A DNA stretch of 64,000 nucleotides, taken from NCBI GenBank assembly GCA_944470555.2, contig OX104134.1:72286678-72350677 (forward strand), in the 5' to 3' direction. Below are positions 1 to 12,117 of the stretch, piece by piece. The position numbers and the translations under genes were made by a program. This DNA comes from Heterobilharzia americana (taxonomy: Eukaryota; Platyhelminthes; Trematoda; Strigeidida; Schistosomatidae). Within the stretch, counting starts at the first letter, position 1. The number at the start of each line of letters is the position of its first letter. The notes under the pieces were generated by a model. It was not told where the DNA came from. It worked only from the letters and a program-made list of their open reading frames with translations, and did no database searches.

Positions 1-1820
1 CTTCTTTGTTTCTTCTGTGCTGTTTTTTTCTTACTGTCCAGCTCTTTTTATTATTGTGACTTCAAAATAATTGGCAGCATATTATGATGCAACCAGCTTA
101 CTTTTTATATTTATTGAAATTCGGTATTCAGATTCGTGTTATTCGTTTTAAGTTGGAATAATACTGAGAAAACGTTAAATAAATAAAAATTTATGATTTA
201 GTTTTTCGTGTTTTTCAACCCGTTATGTAATATTAGAAATCTATATCAAAATGTCAGACTTATTTTCAGAAAATGTTACTAATTTAATTGAAACATATGA
301 CATAAATGAGGAAACTTAGTGTTTCATTACATAGTTAAGCAGCTGTTTGTAGTTTCTGAGGGTTTAATTGGCTATGGTATTCATATTTATTTTAGGAAAT
401 TAGCAGTAATATATTTTGATTTTTGTCATTCAACATTATGAAGTCTTTGAAACTAGCTGGATTATAAGTTGAAATTACGGGTGGTGTCTTTCAAATTACA
501 CTTGAATGACAAGAAGATTTCTCTTTTTCAGGGTCATCATGTGACTTTGCCTGAAATAGATTTTCAATCGATTTCTGTCTGATCACACATATACTGTTAT
601 TCACATCCCGCATATTATTGATTTCAAGCTTCACCATATATGAATGCTATTGTAAAGTGCGGTTATTTACGCATCCTGTGAAGAAAACTGTGGATAAACA
701 AGAATGTTGATATTTCCACTGACATTTCAAGGTTATTTTAATACATAATGGATACCTTTCTGATTCGAACAAGTTATAATTATGTGGGTATTGCGATTTC
801 ATGATACACATTGAATAAAATATCGTATTCATCTTGAATACTAAAGTGGCTTATAACTATTAACTTGAATGGTAAAAATGTATGCACTCACAAGATGTTA
901 ACGTGGTTACTGTCAAGGAAATATGAATAGGTGGTATGCTGAAATACGTAGAAATGTGAAGTAGTAGCATTCCGAAATGCAAGTGATGTAGACAGAAGTA
1001 GCTGTTGATAATATTCAAAACACGTCTTTAGCAATATCGTGTGCCAAATATGTGAATCTTCTGTGCGATGGAAGTTCAACCTGCCTTTAAAATACAAAAC
1101 AGGGTGTAGTTATAAAATATACTAGTGAATAATATTGGTAGTTGTAGACTATTCATGCTAATCAGGACTGCTCATCAACCAGACCAAAGAGATCTCATAA
1201 ATGGATGAATATTTCGCTCATTCGGTATTGAGGTCATCGGCGGTGTACCCAATTTAAGTCAGTTAAGAGAGCAAAATTGTCCAAACCATCGGAATTTATA
1301 CTAGTCACTTCAACGGATTGGTCACACCTAAAATTAAATCAGATGTTTGGAAAATATACAGTCCGTGATGAGAAATTTCATCATAGTTTCCCATTCAGAT
1401 CCCAAAATGTGATCTGCTTGATACCACAATCGGCGTCAAGATGGAAACTGCACGAAATATACTGCTGAATGAAATGTTATGTATCCCTTAATGATAATTG
1501 AATTGTTGTGGACCAGTTCAATCGTTCTTCAGTGTTTCACCCGAGAGGTTATCAAAAAGTAATCTTTTTCTATGATAGCCTCATTAGTCATATTTTTCCC
1601 TGTGTGACTTTCTTAAATAAACATGAATGACCACCGTGTATTGCCCAGAGCCACTGAAATCTTCTCTTTAGCTTTCGTCACGAAAATTTGTCCATGGTTC
1701 ATTGCACAGACTCCTCGTCAGCTGATGCTTAAGTTGCTTCTCACCATGTTAGAGATGAACGAAAAAAGTCTTCTAAAACCAGTAGGTTTGGATAATGTTT
1801 TGAAAAGTTAGTCTTGAGTT
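1..1820. other. AT-rich DNA, nothing recognised
   Basis: Both strands were read. Only short open frames of about 60-70 codons occur, with AT-rich composition and no recognisable domain. No repeat unit shared with the rest of the window was seen. It is most easily read as intron or intergenic DNA. Confidence 0.5.
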
Positions 1821-2035
1821 ACCAACTGTTTCAAGTATTTCGTTGGTTGCAGCTAGCAGAAGGATCCAGGATGCGTATCTCGTCCCATTCCGGACTCACC
1901 AGCTGCATGTACCTGGATCTAATAGGTGAAGTTCCCACTGAGAATCGAACCCTGTATCCATCACTTCAAGCGCCAAGGAGCTATCCACTATGCTGCGAAG
2001 GCGTGAAGTGCCTGATGTGCTTTCCTTATAGTGTA
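1820..2035 (-). mobile_element. tRNA-derived SINE with hammerhead ribozyme (Sm-alpha-like)
   Basis: On the minus strand a tRNA-like head (about 2010-1935, with A-box-like TAGTGGATAG and B-box GGTTCGATTC) is followed by a hammerhead fold. Stem I pairs 1913-1919 (CTGGATC on +) with 1863-1869 (GATCCAG on +), a perfect 7-bp helix. Stem II is GUCC/GGAC (1892-1895 with 1882-1885). The core reads CUGGUGA instead of CUGAUGA, and GAGA instead of GAAA, so two conserved core bases are changed and the ribozyme is probably inactive. The layout (pol III head, then hammerhead, then a tail resembling CTGGATTCCACTGC) matches what is known of the schistosome Sm-alpha SINE family. Confidence 0.75.
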
Positions 2036-2289
2036 ACACAATGGAGGCTGTGAACTCCTTTGTACCCGTGTTGTCGTTATTATTCGTAGTCGTGTTATTT
2101 TTTTATGTTCGTACAAATCTGTTAATAAACTGCGAAGGATAACTATTAACTATTAGCATTCCATTGTCTTAACTATTGTTTCTAAAGACCACTGGATATT
2201 GCTTAAGTCTTCATCTGAACTGGAATTGCTACCACGTTTCTGTAAAAGTTAAGCTACCTCATAAATACGCATTTGACGTTCACTCCTTC
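2036..2289. other. no gene seen between SINE and LINE remnant
   Basis: AT-rich spacer without a recognisable motif. It may be 5' flank of the LINE remnant that follows. Confidence 0.4.
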
Positions 2290-3870
2290 TAGTCGAACAC
2301 ACAGCAGCTAAGCTGCTGATGGTCAGTGAGACCATCACCGAAAAGTATGGGACACTGATGGCTTATGAAAACAGATGGCTAGAATGTTGGGCGGAATACT
2401 TGGAAGCACAGTTTAACTGGCTGGCATCGAAGCTTCAGTCGCCAGCATCCAGCCATCCCGAACCCAAATGGAAGTAGGTGTTGGTCGCTGGAGCTGGGAA
2501 AGCTGTCTCGTATCCGAAACAATTTGAAGCAGCTGGACCTAACAATCTGATACTCGAAGGTTTTGTGGATTGATTCATAGAACTACCGATTTCAGTGACG
2601 AAGATACCAGTTAGCAGCATACTGAGATCAGAGATAGTCCAGTCAGGAAAGTCCACTTCACTGACCATTCCAGGTTTTATAAAGGGACAGAAGTCTTTTT
2701 ATAGAATAAGAACCATATTGGAATTAGTCTGACTAATGTTGTGTCCAAGATCCTTCGGTTCATAGTTAGCCAACAACTGACCGCAGCTCTTAAACAGAAA
2801 ACCCAAGAAAACCAGCCAGGTTTCAGACCTAAATGATGGTGCATCAATCAGATTTCACCCTCCGACAGGTCATAGAAAGCAGGTGTGCTTGCTCACCATA
2901 CTTCTCGACCTGAAAATGGCATTTAACCCTATCGATTTTGAGGTGTTATGGTAGTGTCTGACTGTTAAAGAAGTATCTGGCGAGTATGTAACGCCAATCA
3001 AAGTTCTTTACTTAAAATCACGCAACTGTTTAAAGGCTTCTGGAGATTTTTCATCATAAATGACGACAACTGGTGGTGTCCACCAGGGATGGTCACCGTC
3101 ACCATTTCTGTTCAACGTCGTTACTGATGTAAGAATAGACATAAACTAAAGCATCTATGACTTCACGGAGATTGATGTACTCCCCGGAGGCATTTAGTTG
3201 ACTTGGAGTACACAGACGACATTTTTCTGTTAGATGAAGATGTTGAGAAAATGGGCAGGGTCTTCTGAGCTCTTTGAGCATAAATTTGAGTAGATTTCTT
3301 ATGAGTTTCGTACAATTCGTACATAAGATGACGCACTCAGACTGTTCTGCAACTACTCACAGTTTAGGCATACAGAGTGAAGTTAATAGACGCGTTAACC
3401 ACCTTCTTTACCTGAGCTGTTGATTCAGCCATAATGGACTGGTTTTGGACCAAATCCCTGGTCATACACAGAAGACTCGTTTGGTATTTGAAAAATTAAA
3501 TCCTCTCTGGAATGCGACTAACTATTAAAAGATGAGTATGTTGTGTTGCGTCCCGTTCTGTCCTGCTATACAGCTGCGAGACCTGACAGTTAAAAGTAGA
3601 AGATATGAAAAGGCTATAGGTTTTTGACCGTAGGTTTTCTCTTAGTATTACTCGTGTTTGACGAATTACCGTCTGAGCAATGTTTGGGTTAAATGAATAA
3701 TTTAAGGCTAAACAGTAAGTCCGGAGGCGATCAAGAGAAGTTGGATTAGGTTGGAAGAGGACCCTGGGTAGCCAGACTAAGACATGACACCAGTTCATGA
3801 AACCTTTGACTGTTGGTCTGAACCATGTTGGAAGGTGCGGACTACCGAATTAGAGTCCCTAAGATAATCA
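2290..3870 (+). mobile_element. decayed LINE (non-LTR) reverse transcriptase
   Basis: Translated across several frames, the plus strand gives the ordered blocks of a LINE reverse transcriptase. A finger block around 2745-2840 reads VSKILRFIVSQQLTAAL, then QENQPGFRP. Motif A is around 2910-2950 (LDLKMAFNPIDFEVLW, with the second catalytic Asp position changed to Asn in AFN). A motif-B-like GVHQG block lies near 3070-3120 and motif C near 3205-3225 (EYTDDIFLL). A thumb/C-terminal region follows to about 3870. Stops and frame changes interrupt it throughout. It is not the same subfamily as the 18.5 kb element but resembles the 16.3-17.7 kb remnant. Clade assignment (RTE-like) is inferred from block order only. 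Confidence 0.75.
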
Positions 3871-5060
3871 GAATCAAAGTCAGTAGACACTTAGTGTCAA
3901 GACTGAAAATTGGCCATAGTGACGCATATATTTTTACTCTTTTACATCTAAAGCCTGGACACTTTCACTAATCTTGATTTTCAAATTCTTTTTCCTCCCA
4001 TAGACCATTGTCTACTTTGATATCATTCTTTTCCTATCAATTTCTCCTTTGCATGCCACTGTGAAATGTAGCAATTTGAACTGATACACTTCTATGCAAG
4101 GTTCTACATTGATTTTGTCTGCCTATCTGCCTGACACATAAATAAAAATCTGCCTACCTCATTACATTTGTGTATAGTGATAACCCACTAACAAATTACA
4201 TGTCATCCGTAATCATCAACTCATGGCCAGGCACTACTGCATAGCGTTCCAAATTAACAAACCTCATATCACAACACTTTGGGGGGAAAACATCAAGGCG
4301 AAAGATGAAGAAATAGACAAAAATCGGCCAAAAGTAGTAAAAGAGAGGAAGGAGGAATAGGAACTATTGAATTCATCTTGGTGATTAAGATGAAGATCAT
4401 GTGCGATTAGATCTGCGTCACTCATCGATTCTGAGCCGTATCACTAGTTGCATGTATCCTATAACTAATTGGATATATGGTTGCCATTCAATACTGCCTA
4501 AGATACTTTTGAAGCAGATTAAGCCAAAAAATTATTTCTTAGTTCTGGAAGCCTAGCCAATGATTATTCTTTCTTATTTTTGACCCCTGATCTACATTGG
4601 TATTTGCATGAAACGCAAGAATTTAATTCTACATTAAAATACTGCTACAATCAAGTGAGTACTCGGCATATGTTTCTTCCCCTCTTATTGTTTCACTAAG
4701 CTAAGGATTAAATACCCAGTTAGTTAGTTGGGACTGATTTATATATGAACAGATGCTATATGGCTTAATCGGTTGTTATCAGCAAGTTTCATAATAATAC
4801 CGGGGTTTGTAGATTCTATTTAGAGAGGAAAACAGTACATTTTAATGAGCAACCATATACAGTTATATAATGATGTAGGACTGTGATTGCTGATGTTTAA
4901 AAGCCCAGTAAACTGAACTAGATAACCCCTAATTATTGAAAGAACTAGGTTAACTTTTTAAGAGTAAAAATTGAGCACCGTGGTAGAGTATAGTCTCCAT
5001 TATATCGCCACAAATTCGTTCTAGGAGACTGAGAGTTCCAGTAGGATCCCATCAAACGAA
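3871..5060. other. possible LINE 3' region, then AT-rich DNA
   Basis: The first few hundred bases may be the 3' untranslated end of the preceding LINE remnant, but no clear tail or target-site duplication was found. The rest shows no recognisable feature. Confidence 0.35.
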
Positions 5061-5425
5061 ATAAATTAAGCTTTGAAATACCATATAATGATTGTGAGGT
5101 GAAACATATAGGTCAAAAAAGGTGATCGGGATCAATCAGGATAGCTGAGGACAAAAATTTACCGAAACGTAGAATGTTAGACTCAACTAAGTTAAGTAAC
5201 TTGAAAGAAAATAGTAGCTATCGCTCTGAATGCACCGACTTATAATCACACTATAAGATGGGATTGGGTGACAGTTCTAAAATCCACTATTATCAAGGGG
5301 AAAGAAAGACCGATTACAGAATCTCTATTGACATTATCAACACCAAACACCTGTAACAAGAATGATTCACCACATACTGCAGATATTTGCAAAACTTTAC
5401 TGCTATTGGAATGATCGAACTAAGA
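5060..5425 (+). mobile_element. Penelope-like element endonuclease remnant
   Basis: One plus-strand frame starting near 5075 reads EIPYNDCEVKHIGQ, an internal stop, then SIRIAEDKNLPKRR. From 5240 a neighbouring frame continues NHTIRWDWVTVLKS. This is the pattern of the GIY-YIG-type endonuclease at the C-terminus of PLEs: Tyr-Ile-Gly region (here HIGQ, with Tyr changed), Arg-Ile-Glu/Asp helix, then a His-x-Ile-x-Trp-Asp segment. The stop and frame change make it a pseudogene. It closely resembles the endonuclease piece at 52.86-53.15 kb. The upstream RT domain is missing. Confidence 0.75.
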
Positions 5426-5466
5426 ACTGCTGGACTGTATAAGTGAAGTTTTAAAAGTCTTATGAT

Positions 5467-5540
5467 TACTCTGATGTGATAATGAGCAATACATTATGCT
5501 AGAAACGTCATCCAGTAAATAATACTTTATCACTGTACGG
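5467..5540 (-). repeat. PLE terminal-type repeat, inverted relative to the endonuclease
   Basis: The reverse complement contains CAGTGATAAAGTATTATTT, then AGCATAA and ATTGCTCAT in the same order and spacing as in the repeats at 52520-52690 (+), 53175-53320 (-) and 63690-63785 (-). It lies just downstream of the endonuclease remnant and in opposite orientation to it, as at 52.5 kb. Confidence 0.6.
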
Positions 5541-5679
5541 TGTATGAAATCAGCAGTCTAATATTCGCAGAGAAGCTCATTTGCCAATAATGGCCGATTA
5601 ATTCTGTCCAACCAACTACAGGGAATTACAAACTATAACGTCAAAACCATACGCTTTACCTAAGAAGTGGCTGTTGTAA

Positions 5680-5855
5680 CTGAGTGGCTTAGTGGATAAC
5701 GCTCCAGCGATTAGTCCTTAATTTGAGTTTTAGTGAAATCAGCACCACTACCTGGAAGACAGGCAAATTCAGTTGACCAGTCTAAGATAGGAAGAAACGC
5801 GCGTCCTTAATTTCACTACAAACCACTATCCATCATTAATATCAATCTAATATAG
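5680..5855 (+). mobile_element. tRNA-derived SINE with decayed hammerhead
   Basis: A tRNA-like head (A-box-like TGGCTTAGTGGATAACGC, degenerate B box) is followed by a hammerhead trace near 5783-5825. Stem II/GAAA/stem III survive as AGTCTAAGATAGGAAGAAAC, then GCGCGTC, with CUGAUGA reduced to TTGACCA. The tail TTTCACTACAAACCACTATCC resembles the other Sm-alpha-like copies here. Core substitutions argue against activity. Confidence 0.6.
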
Positions 5856-8173
5856 AACTATAACTACACTTCCTTCCATCAGGAATGGTATAGATAATGC
5901 GTGATATATTGGTTACCTATCTACCGTATATTTAATTTTCCCATCGATTACAAAGAAAAAATAATACGGGTTCATTGACCTATCACGTATAGATAACTGT
6001 ATGTATATGGTCAAAATTTGGAGTGGGCATAAGTGGATCTACTAGCAAGCGGAGTCTATACAATGTGTCTGAAACAAGGAATTCGGAAAGGAACAACAAA
6101 CGAATAAAGTTTCATGAGACTGAACCACATACTACTTAGTTTTGAAATTATTTTCGTTTGAGGATATCAGAAAGGTTTTCTGGTTAAATATCTATTTTTC
6201 TGCCCAAAACAATAAATAACACTAATTTCTCATTGATTTTCAAATCAATCACTTCGTTTTAATCCGAGTCTATGTGCAATTGACGCTTGTCATAGACACG
6301 CATCTGGATGATTTATTTCACCAAGGAAAGATTCGCAAAGTTTTTTCTCTTGCTTTATACACAAATTACTTTTTCAACTTGATAACCGTTTCATCTATAC
6401 AGAGTATTGTAGATGAATCATGAAATTACTTCTTTTGATTAGACGAATTTGTGTAAATTTTCTATCTTTCCAAACCGTTTGTTCTCCCCGCTAGACCTAT
6501 GCTGTTCAAGGAGACTGGAACAAATGTGTTCTATACAAACAAAGCGACTCTGAGAGTATTGGAAGTTTATTAGCGGATAGATCCAAGAGATAAGTTTCAG
6601 TCTGACCAGGACTCATCGGCTAGATTTACCTGCAAAGTATCAAATATTGCTTTTCGCACTGAGACTAAAACTGCTCACTCATAACTGTCAGCCTTACAGT
6701 ATTATCCTTTGGGCTGAAAAACTATCAGAAATATCGGTATATAATCATATGAAGCCTGTTTGTTAATGGAAACAGATTAGTCCCATTCAAATAAAGCAAC
6801 AACACGAATTTGCAAGGTATAACATTGAGCGAAGCAATTGTTAAATACAAAAAGTATCGTCATACATCTGATAAGGTATACTAGCTTTTTAGTGGATATT
6901 TTGTGAATTACAGTGGAAATTTCTGTTGCTGCTTCTTTGAAAGTATGAAAATCAAATCTTGAGTGAAGTTATTCAACGCAAGTATGGCTTTACATTATAG
7001 CGTCAATCAGGCTTTAAAAAATAATAAGTGGATCGATTCATTCAGTCAGTTTTTCACTTCATAACTGAATAACTCCCTTATGCTAAGCAAAAATGTTTTG
7101 AAGGTGTCAGCAAAAACGGAAAGTAATTTTCGAAAGAAACCGTACACTGAAATATATTCCGAAATGAAGAAATATCATATTGTCAGATTTAGTAGTTTCA
7201 TAGATATCAAGTTCGTCTAAATTGAGTCAGCAATGTTATAAAAGACTATGATTAGTTAGTTGTTGAATCCAATAGGAATGAACTATAAACAAAAGTCTCC
7301 TTACATTTATATTGGCATTGTTGCAAGTGCTAGTGTGTAAGTTGTTGCTATTATAATATCATAACAATAACGAAGTCTACGGTATACTAGCTTATCGGTA
7401 GAGTAGCTTTTTAAAATGATGAGAAAACGAGCGGTTTGCAAAACAGTAATAAAAAATCTTTTGTACCTTTGGTAGATGATGATAAGAGGCTTAAGTAACA
7501 GCATTTATAACCAATCTTATACTAAAAAGTATTTGATGTGACCAATTTAATTAATTCCACACTTTTTAAAGCTTTTTCCTCATTAGGTAACTTTACATCT
7601 TGAAAAAAGTTAGATTTCCTGTTTGAAAATGTTCTGAATTGTTTTTTCTGCTTTTCAGACAGTAATAAGGTGACTGTTTAAACTTTTATTCATTTTCGGT
7701 CTGTATATCTCAGGAGAGTTGATGATTTTGGTGTTCGGAGATTCTAAACTGTCCCACAATGTTATTCATGAAGGTGAAGTAATTTAGCAGATGATATCTA
7801 TTCTGAGAGTAATTGATAACTTGTACAGACTCTCACTATTTATAGATTTTTTACTTTCTATTAGATATATTAAAGCCTGAGAAATTAATTGTTGAACAAA
7901 CTATAATGTCTGGACTCAACTTTCATTGAAGCTGCTTAGGTAACTCATTCAGATTTAGTTATGATTCAATAAAAGTTTCAACCTGCATGTTTACGCAATT
8001 CCATTCATCTGGATTTCACTTTATCAGTAAGTGCAGAAAAAAGAGAAGAGATACGCTAAAGCAGATTGGGATTTTTTAAAAGCTGTATTGTGTGAGCTGG
8101 TTTAAAATTCACACAGTAGCAAATGATGAAACGTGCAGAAGAACCACAATTTGTTATGATGAAGCATTCAAAA
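5856..8173. other. AT-rich DNA, nothing recognised
   Basis: No open frame over 70 codons, no known domain, and no repeat shared with other parts of the window was found. Confidence 0.45.
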
Positions 8174-8184
8174 AAACAAATTTA
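8174..8184. repeat. target-site duplication (left) of RTE copy A
   Basis: AAACAAATTTA is repeated exactly at 11284-11294 on the other side of copy A. Directly inside it lies TTATTATTATT, which is the (TAA)n tail of the element read on the opposite strand. Confidence 0.75.
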
Positions 8185-8918
8185 TTATTATTCTTGTTTG
8201 CCCTTCGGTTCCGAGTGAAAGATAGAGCTTCAGTAGCACGTCACCATTTCAATCCTTTCTCTGCAGTCTTCAAAACCTGGCTACACGACTGCTCACAACC
8301 TCTCATTTCTTCCTCACACCATCTCCTCCATGTCACCCTCAGCTGTAACGCCCAACTCATCGCTCCCCATGCAGGTTCCACACGAGGACCTGGCCTGACA
8401 CATGGTGTCCCCAAATAGTCTTCTCAGTGTACGTCCAATCCAATCCATCTCCACTTTCTTCTGCATATTTGTTGAACGATGAGTTCTTGGTTGGTTGGCT
8501 CATTGCCCGGCCAGAGTTCCTTGTCACTTATCCTTATCATTCTGGCCATCTGATCGATGTTCAGTATCGAGTGAGCGTAGGCAGTAGTTGTTGATGCATG
8601 TCTGCAGTTTGTTGGAAACGCGTTTCCTAACGTACCAACTCTCTCAACCATCACATAGAAACACTGACTTACTTGACACAGGTGTTGGAAATCTGGATCT
8701 TGTTCTTTATGCTGAGTGAAGTGAAGTGAAGTGAAGTGCAGTAGATCTCCGCACTGATTTCAGATTGATGAAGGTGTGTCTTGGCATCTTTCCAATCCTG
8801 GCTTTGACGTCCTCATCTGAGCCGTCCCCACCGGTAATTGAGACGATGCTGCCCTGTCCAGGTGGGTGAAAGAGACAACTACCTTTAGATTTCTCCCGTT
8901 CATGGTAATTGGTGCTTG

Positions 8919-8950
<32 letters not shown>

Positions 8951-11283
8951 GGTGGTGGTGGCGGCGGTGGTGGCTGGGCATCTTCATCACCCCTGTCTTC
9001 TCTACGTTCACCTGAAGTCCTGTCTTCGCCTCTCCTACCAGCTTGTTAATTTTCACCTGTAGATCTTCGAGTTTGTGCAACCAGACATTAGACATAAATC
9101 ATCATCGGTGAAATCCAAATCTTCTAGGGTCTTTTCATAGGTTCAGCTAGCATATGCCCATCTTCTCGCTCCTCACAGTTTGCTGCATGATCCAGTCAAC
9201 CACAATCAAGAGGATCATCGTTGATAGTAGGCGGCAACCTTGTCTTATTCCTGTCTTCACTTCAAAGGCACCGCTGAGCTTTCCGCTGTGAATCAGTTGG
9301 CATGTATCATCACATAGCATATAGCTGTTTGATGGGTAGGTTGATAAAGGTTAGTGGCACTAAAACCGTAGTGTTGAAGCAGCTGCCTGTCAAATTACTT
9401 CTTGATCGATGCTGTTGAAGGCTTTTTAAAAGTCGATGAAGTTGAAGTTGAGTTGAGTTGACTGCCACTCTATGCTCTGTTCTGTTGCAGGTGGTGGTCG
9501 ATTCAAGAGTTTTTTGAAGTGGTCAGCTCATCGTTTTCTTTGTTTCTCCTCTTTGCCAACTAAGTTTCCTTCACTATCTTTCATTGGTTTCACTTGTGTT
9601 GATCTCTTCACCCCAGAGAGTAACCTGGTTATTTGATATCATGTTTTCAGGTCTGTGTCTCTCCTACCTGCAGCCTGTTCTGCTCCACTTACCAGTGTGT
9701 TGTTGAAGTGTCTTTCATCATTTCGCGAACTCTTCTTCACTTCTTTGTCCAGTGCAGTGTTTTATATGTTGTGTTCGGTTCCTCTTTTCGTTGTTCATCC
9801 CTGCACTTGACTGAACTACACTGGTTCATCTTCTGCTTCACCATCTTCCTATCCCTCCTCTATCGGCTTCCATGTGTCCGTCGAGATCCATTCCTTGTTT
9901 TGCCTCTTCTTCTTCCTTCCTAACACGGTTATGCAGGTTTCCTTCCACGTCTGTTTCACAGAGTTCCAGTGTTCTTCCATGCAGGTTTCCTTGGGGATGT
10001 TGCTCAATGTCTCCCATTTCTTCCTGATGACTGACTGACTGACTGACGTGAAGATGTCCTTTGTAGTTTCCTCCTTCAGTTGAGTTGAGTTGAGTTTCTG
10101 TTCTGGGTGGTTGTTGAACTTGCACTGTGGTCTATCATCACCAAGTTCTTCTTCGAAGACTTTCAACTTGATTTTGAAGGTAGGTTCCTTGCACTGGATA
10201 GTGGTATAAGTGATGTGAACCTACATCTGCCCCCCTTCTTGATCTGACTTTGTGTCCAGTAGGCTGCGTGTTCACTATCTTGAGATTGAGATGAAGTCGG
10301 TCTGATTTTCAGTGTGTCCTGGTGTGGTGTCTGGTGAAATCAAATCCATGTCGCTGTCTTGTGAATATCCTTGTGTTTGTACACACTACTTGACTGCAAT
10401 CACCAAATCATTAAAGGTGCGGAAGTCTGTAAACAGTTCTCCATTCTCACTCATGATTTCACCGAGTGCTTCTCGACCCGTGATTAGTTCTCTTCGTGTG
10501 TTGTCCACTTTTAGTTTGGCCGGCATTGATGTCACGCCACCCATTAGAATTTTGACGTCACGATCGCCAATCGGGGTGGGGTCTTTTCCATTACTGATTG
10601 CAGTTGTCTGTAGAATTCCTCCTTCTTCTCTTGATCCACATTATTTGTAGGTGCGTAGCGCAGCACTGAATGATTGTGACTTTCTTTCCTTTTGATTTGA
10701 ATCTTGTTGCGATGATTCTGATCGTGGAGAAAGAAGATTGGTTCCCACTGGATGAGAGCCTTCGATGCTGTTGGGTATATCATGATAGCCACTCCGTGAG
10801 TGTGCTCATGGTTGTCGTCTGTGTGACAATATCGGAGTAGATAATTGACTCTGACGTTGACAGTTTGGAGAGTCGACTTCGATTCCATCTGCTTTTGCGG
10901 AATCTTAGCACTTCTGTGCTATATCTTCTCGTCTGTTTTGCAATCTGTTCAGCCTTGCCAGCCAGCCAGCCAGCCAGCTTCAAACATTGTGCGGACATTC
11001 CATGTCTCTATGCCTACTTTTCTTTCATCGAGAGAAGAGGAGACACATCGGTCAGTCGGCTTGCCGAAGCCTTTCACCAACCGGCGTCATTTCGTCTTTC
11101 CGATTCCTGTGAGGAATAAGTTTATTTTTAATTTATATGTTTTTTCTGTGCTTTGAAGTTTCTTTAGCGATTGGATTGTTTTTCGGGTGTAGGGTTGCTA
11201 TTCCTATGCCTAACATTCCCTCTTTATCTGGGTTTAGGACCGGCCAGTATATCAGTGAACTAGTGAGCTAGGTGGGATTATGC
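8185..11283 (-). mobile_element. RTE retrotransposon copy A, internally deleted and frame-broken
   Basis: Read on the minus strand this matches the intact element at 18.5 kb from its 5' end (conserved GCCGGTCCTAAACCCAG near 11245-11229) to its 3' end (GCCC..GGGCAAA plus (TAA)n at 8200-8185). Compared with the intact copy it lacks about 446 bp of the RT region: the bases joining CCACCACCTGC to AACAGAGCATAGAG correspond to a loss of about 20095-20540. It also contains many small tandem expansions, such as (GTCA)n near 10030-10046, (CAACT)n near 10078-10092, (CACTT)n near 8720-8740 and a GCCA x5 run at 10957-10976, plus many frameshifts. Fragments of the endonuclease (YAPTNN block), of RT motif B and of the His/Gln run are still readable. 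It cannot encode a working protein. Exact 11-bp target-site duplications mark it as a retrotransposition event. Confidence 0.9.
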
Positions 11284-11294
11284 AAACAAATTTA
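11284..11294. repeat. target-site duplication (right) of RTE copy A
   Basis: AAACAAATTTA, identical to 8174-8184. The same bases also appear at 29879-29889 inside the duplicated flank of copy B. Confidence 0.75.
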
Positions 11295-12117
11295 GATGAC
11301 TAACGTAAATGTTTTCACCTAAATACCTTATGGTTAATCATCGTGGTAATAAAACCCGTTTCATCTTCATTGTCAAACTTTTTCCTTAGATCTGAAAATT
11401 TCCCTATGAGATATTTATCTGAAGATACTCTTATGCAGTTTACAAAAACCAGTTTGAACCACCTTAGTTATTTTTGAACGCATATGTTTTCATATGATAG
11501 AAGTGACTTCGTCTTTTCCGGCTCTGTAACTTCATGGAACTAACCAACTATGAGTGAAGATGTTCTGATCCTGTTTTTGGCAGTTTCTGATATAATGAAC
11601 AAAAATAAACCTGCTTACAAGTAGTGCATGATCTGAAAACGTGAGTAATATAAGTTTGTAAAGTTAGTGTTAAGTATCATCTGTTGGTTTCGAGTTCCAT
11701 TAGGAACTACAATATAGTCATAGAGTAATTTTGACTTGCTCAATCAAGATTAGGATGGAACCGATAACCGACAGCAACTACCTGATACTTGTCAAATCTT
11801 TGATCATACCTATAGGTGTTTCCAGTATTTTTACTAGCCGATTAATGGGCCTGACTTATCATTAATTCACACTTTCTTTAAATAAAGTCTTATATAATGT
11901 CAAACAACTTTAGTTGACATTTAAAATGAAGAACAGTTATTCTAATTTACCATCTTCATTACTACTGAAGTGCAGTGGAATCGAAAATCGTTAAAAATGA
12001 AGCTATTCATGAATGAATCTTCCTTAAAATGAAAATGATGTTAACATCGTATTTAGCAAATCCTTGGACTGAAAATCATTAAAAAATCATAGTAAAAATA
12101 TTTACAAATAAGAGAAA
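11295..12117. repeat. upstream flank of copy A, duplicated at 29890-30712
   Basis: This roughly 820-bp non-element sequence recurs next to copy B with only scattered single-base differences (for example one extra T near 11472 and two extra bases near 11866). Homology stops after TAAGAGAAAAAT on both sides. No gene was seen in it. Confidence 0.9.
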
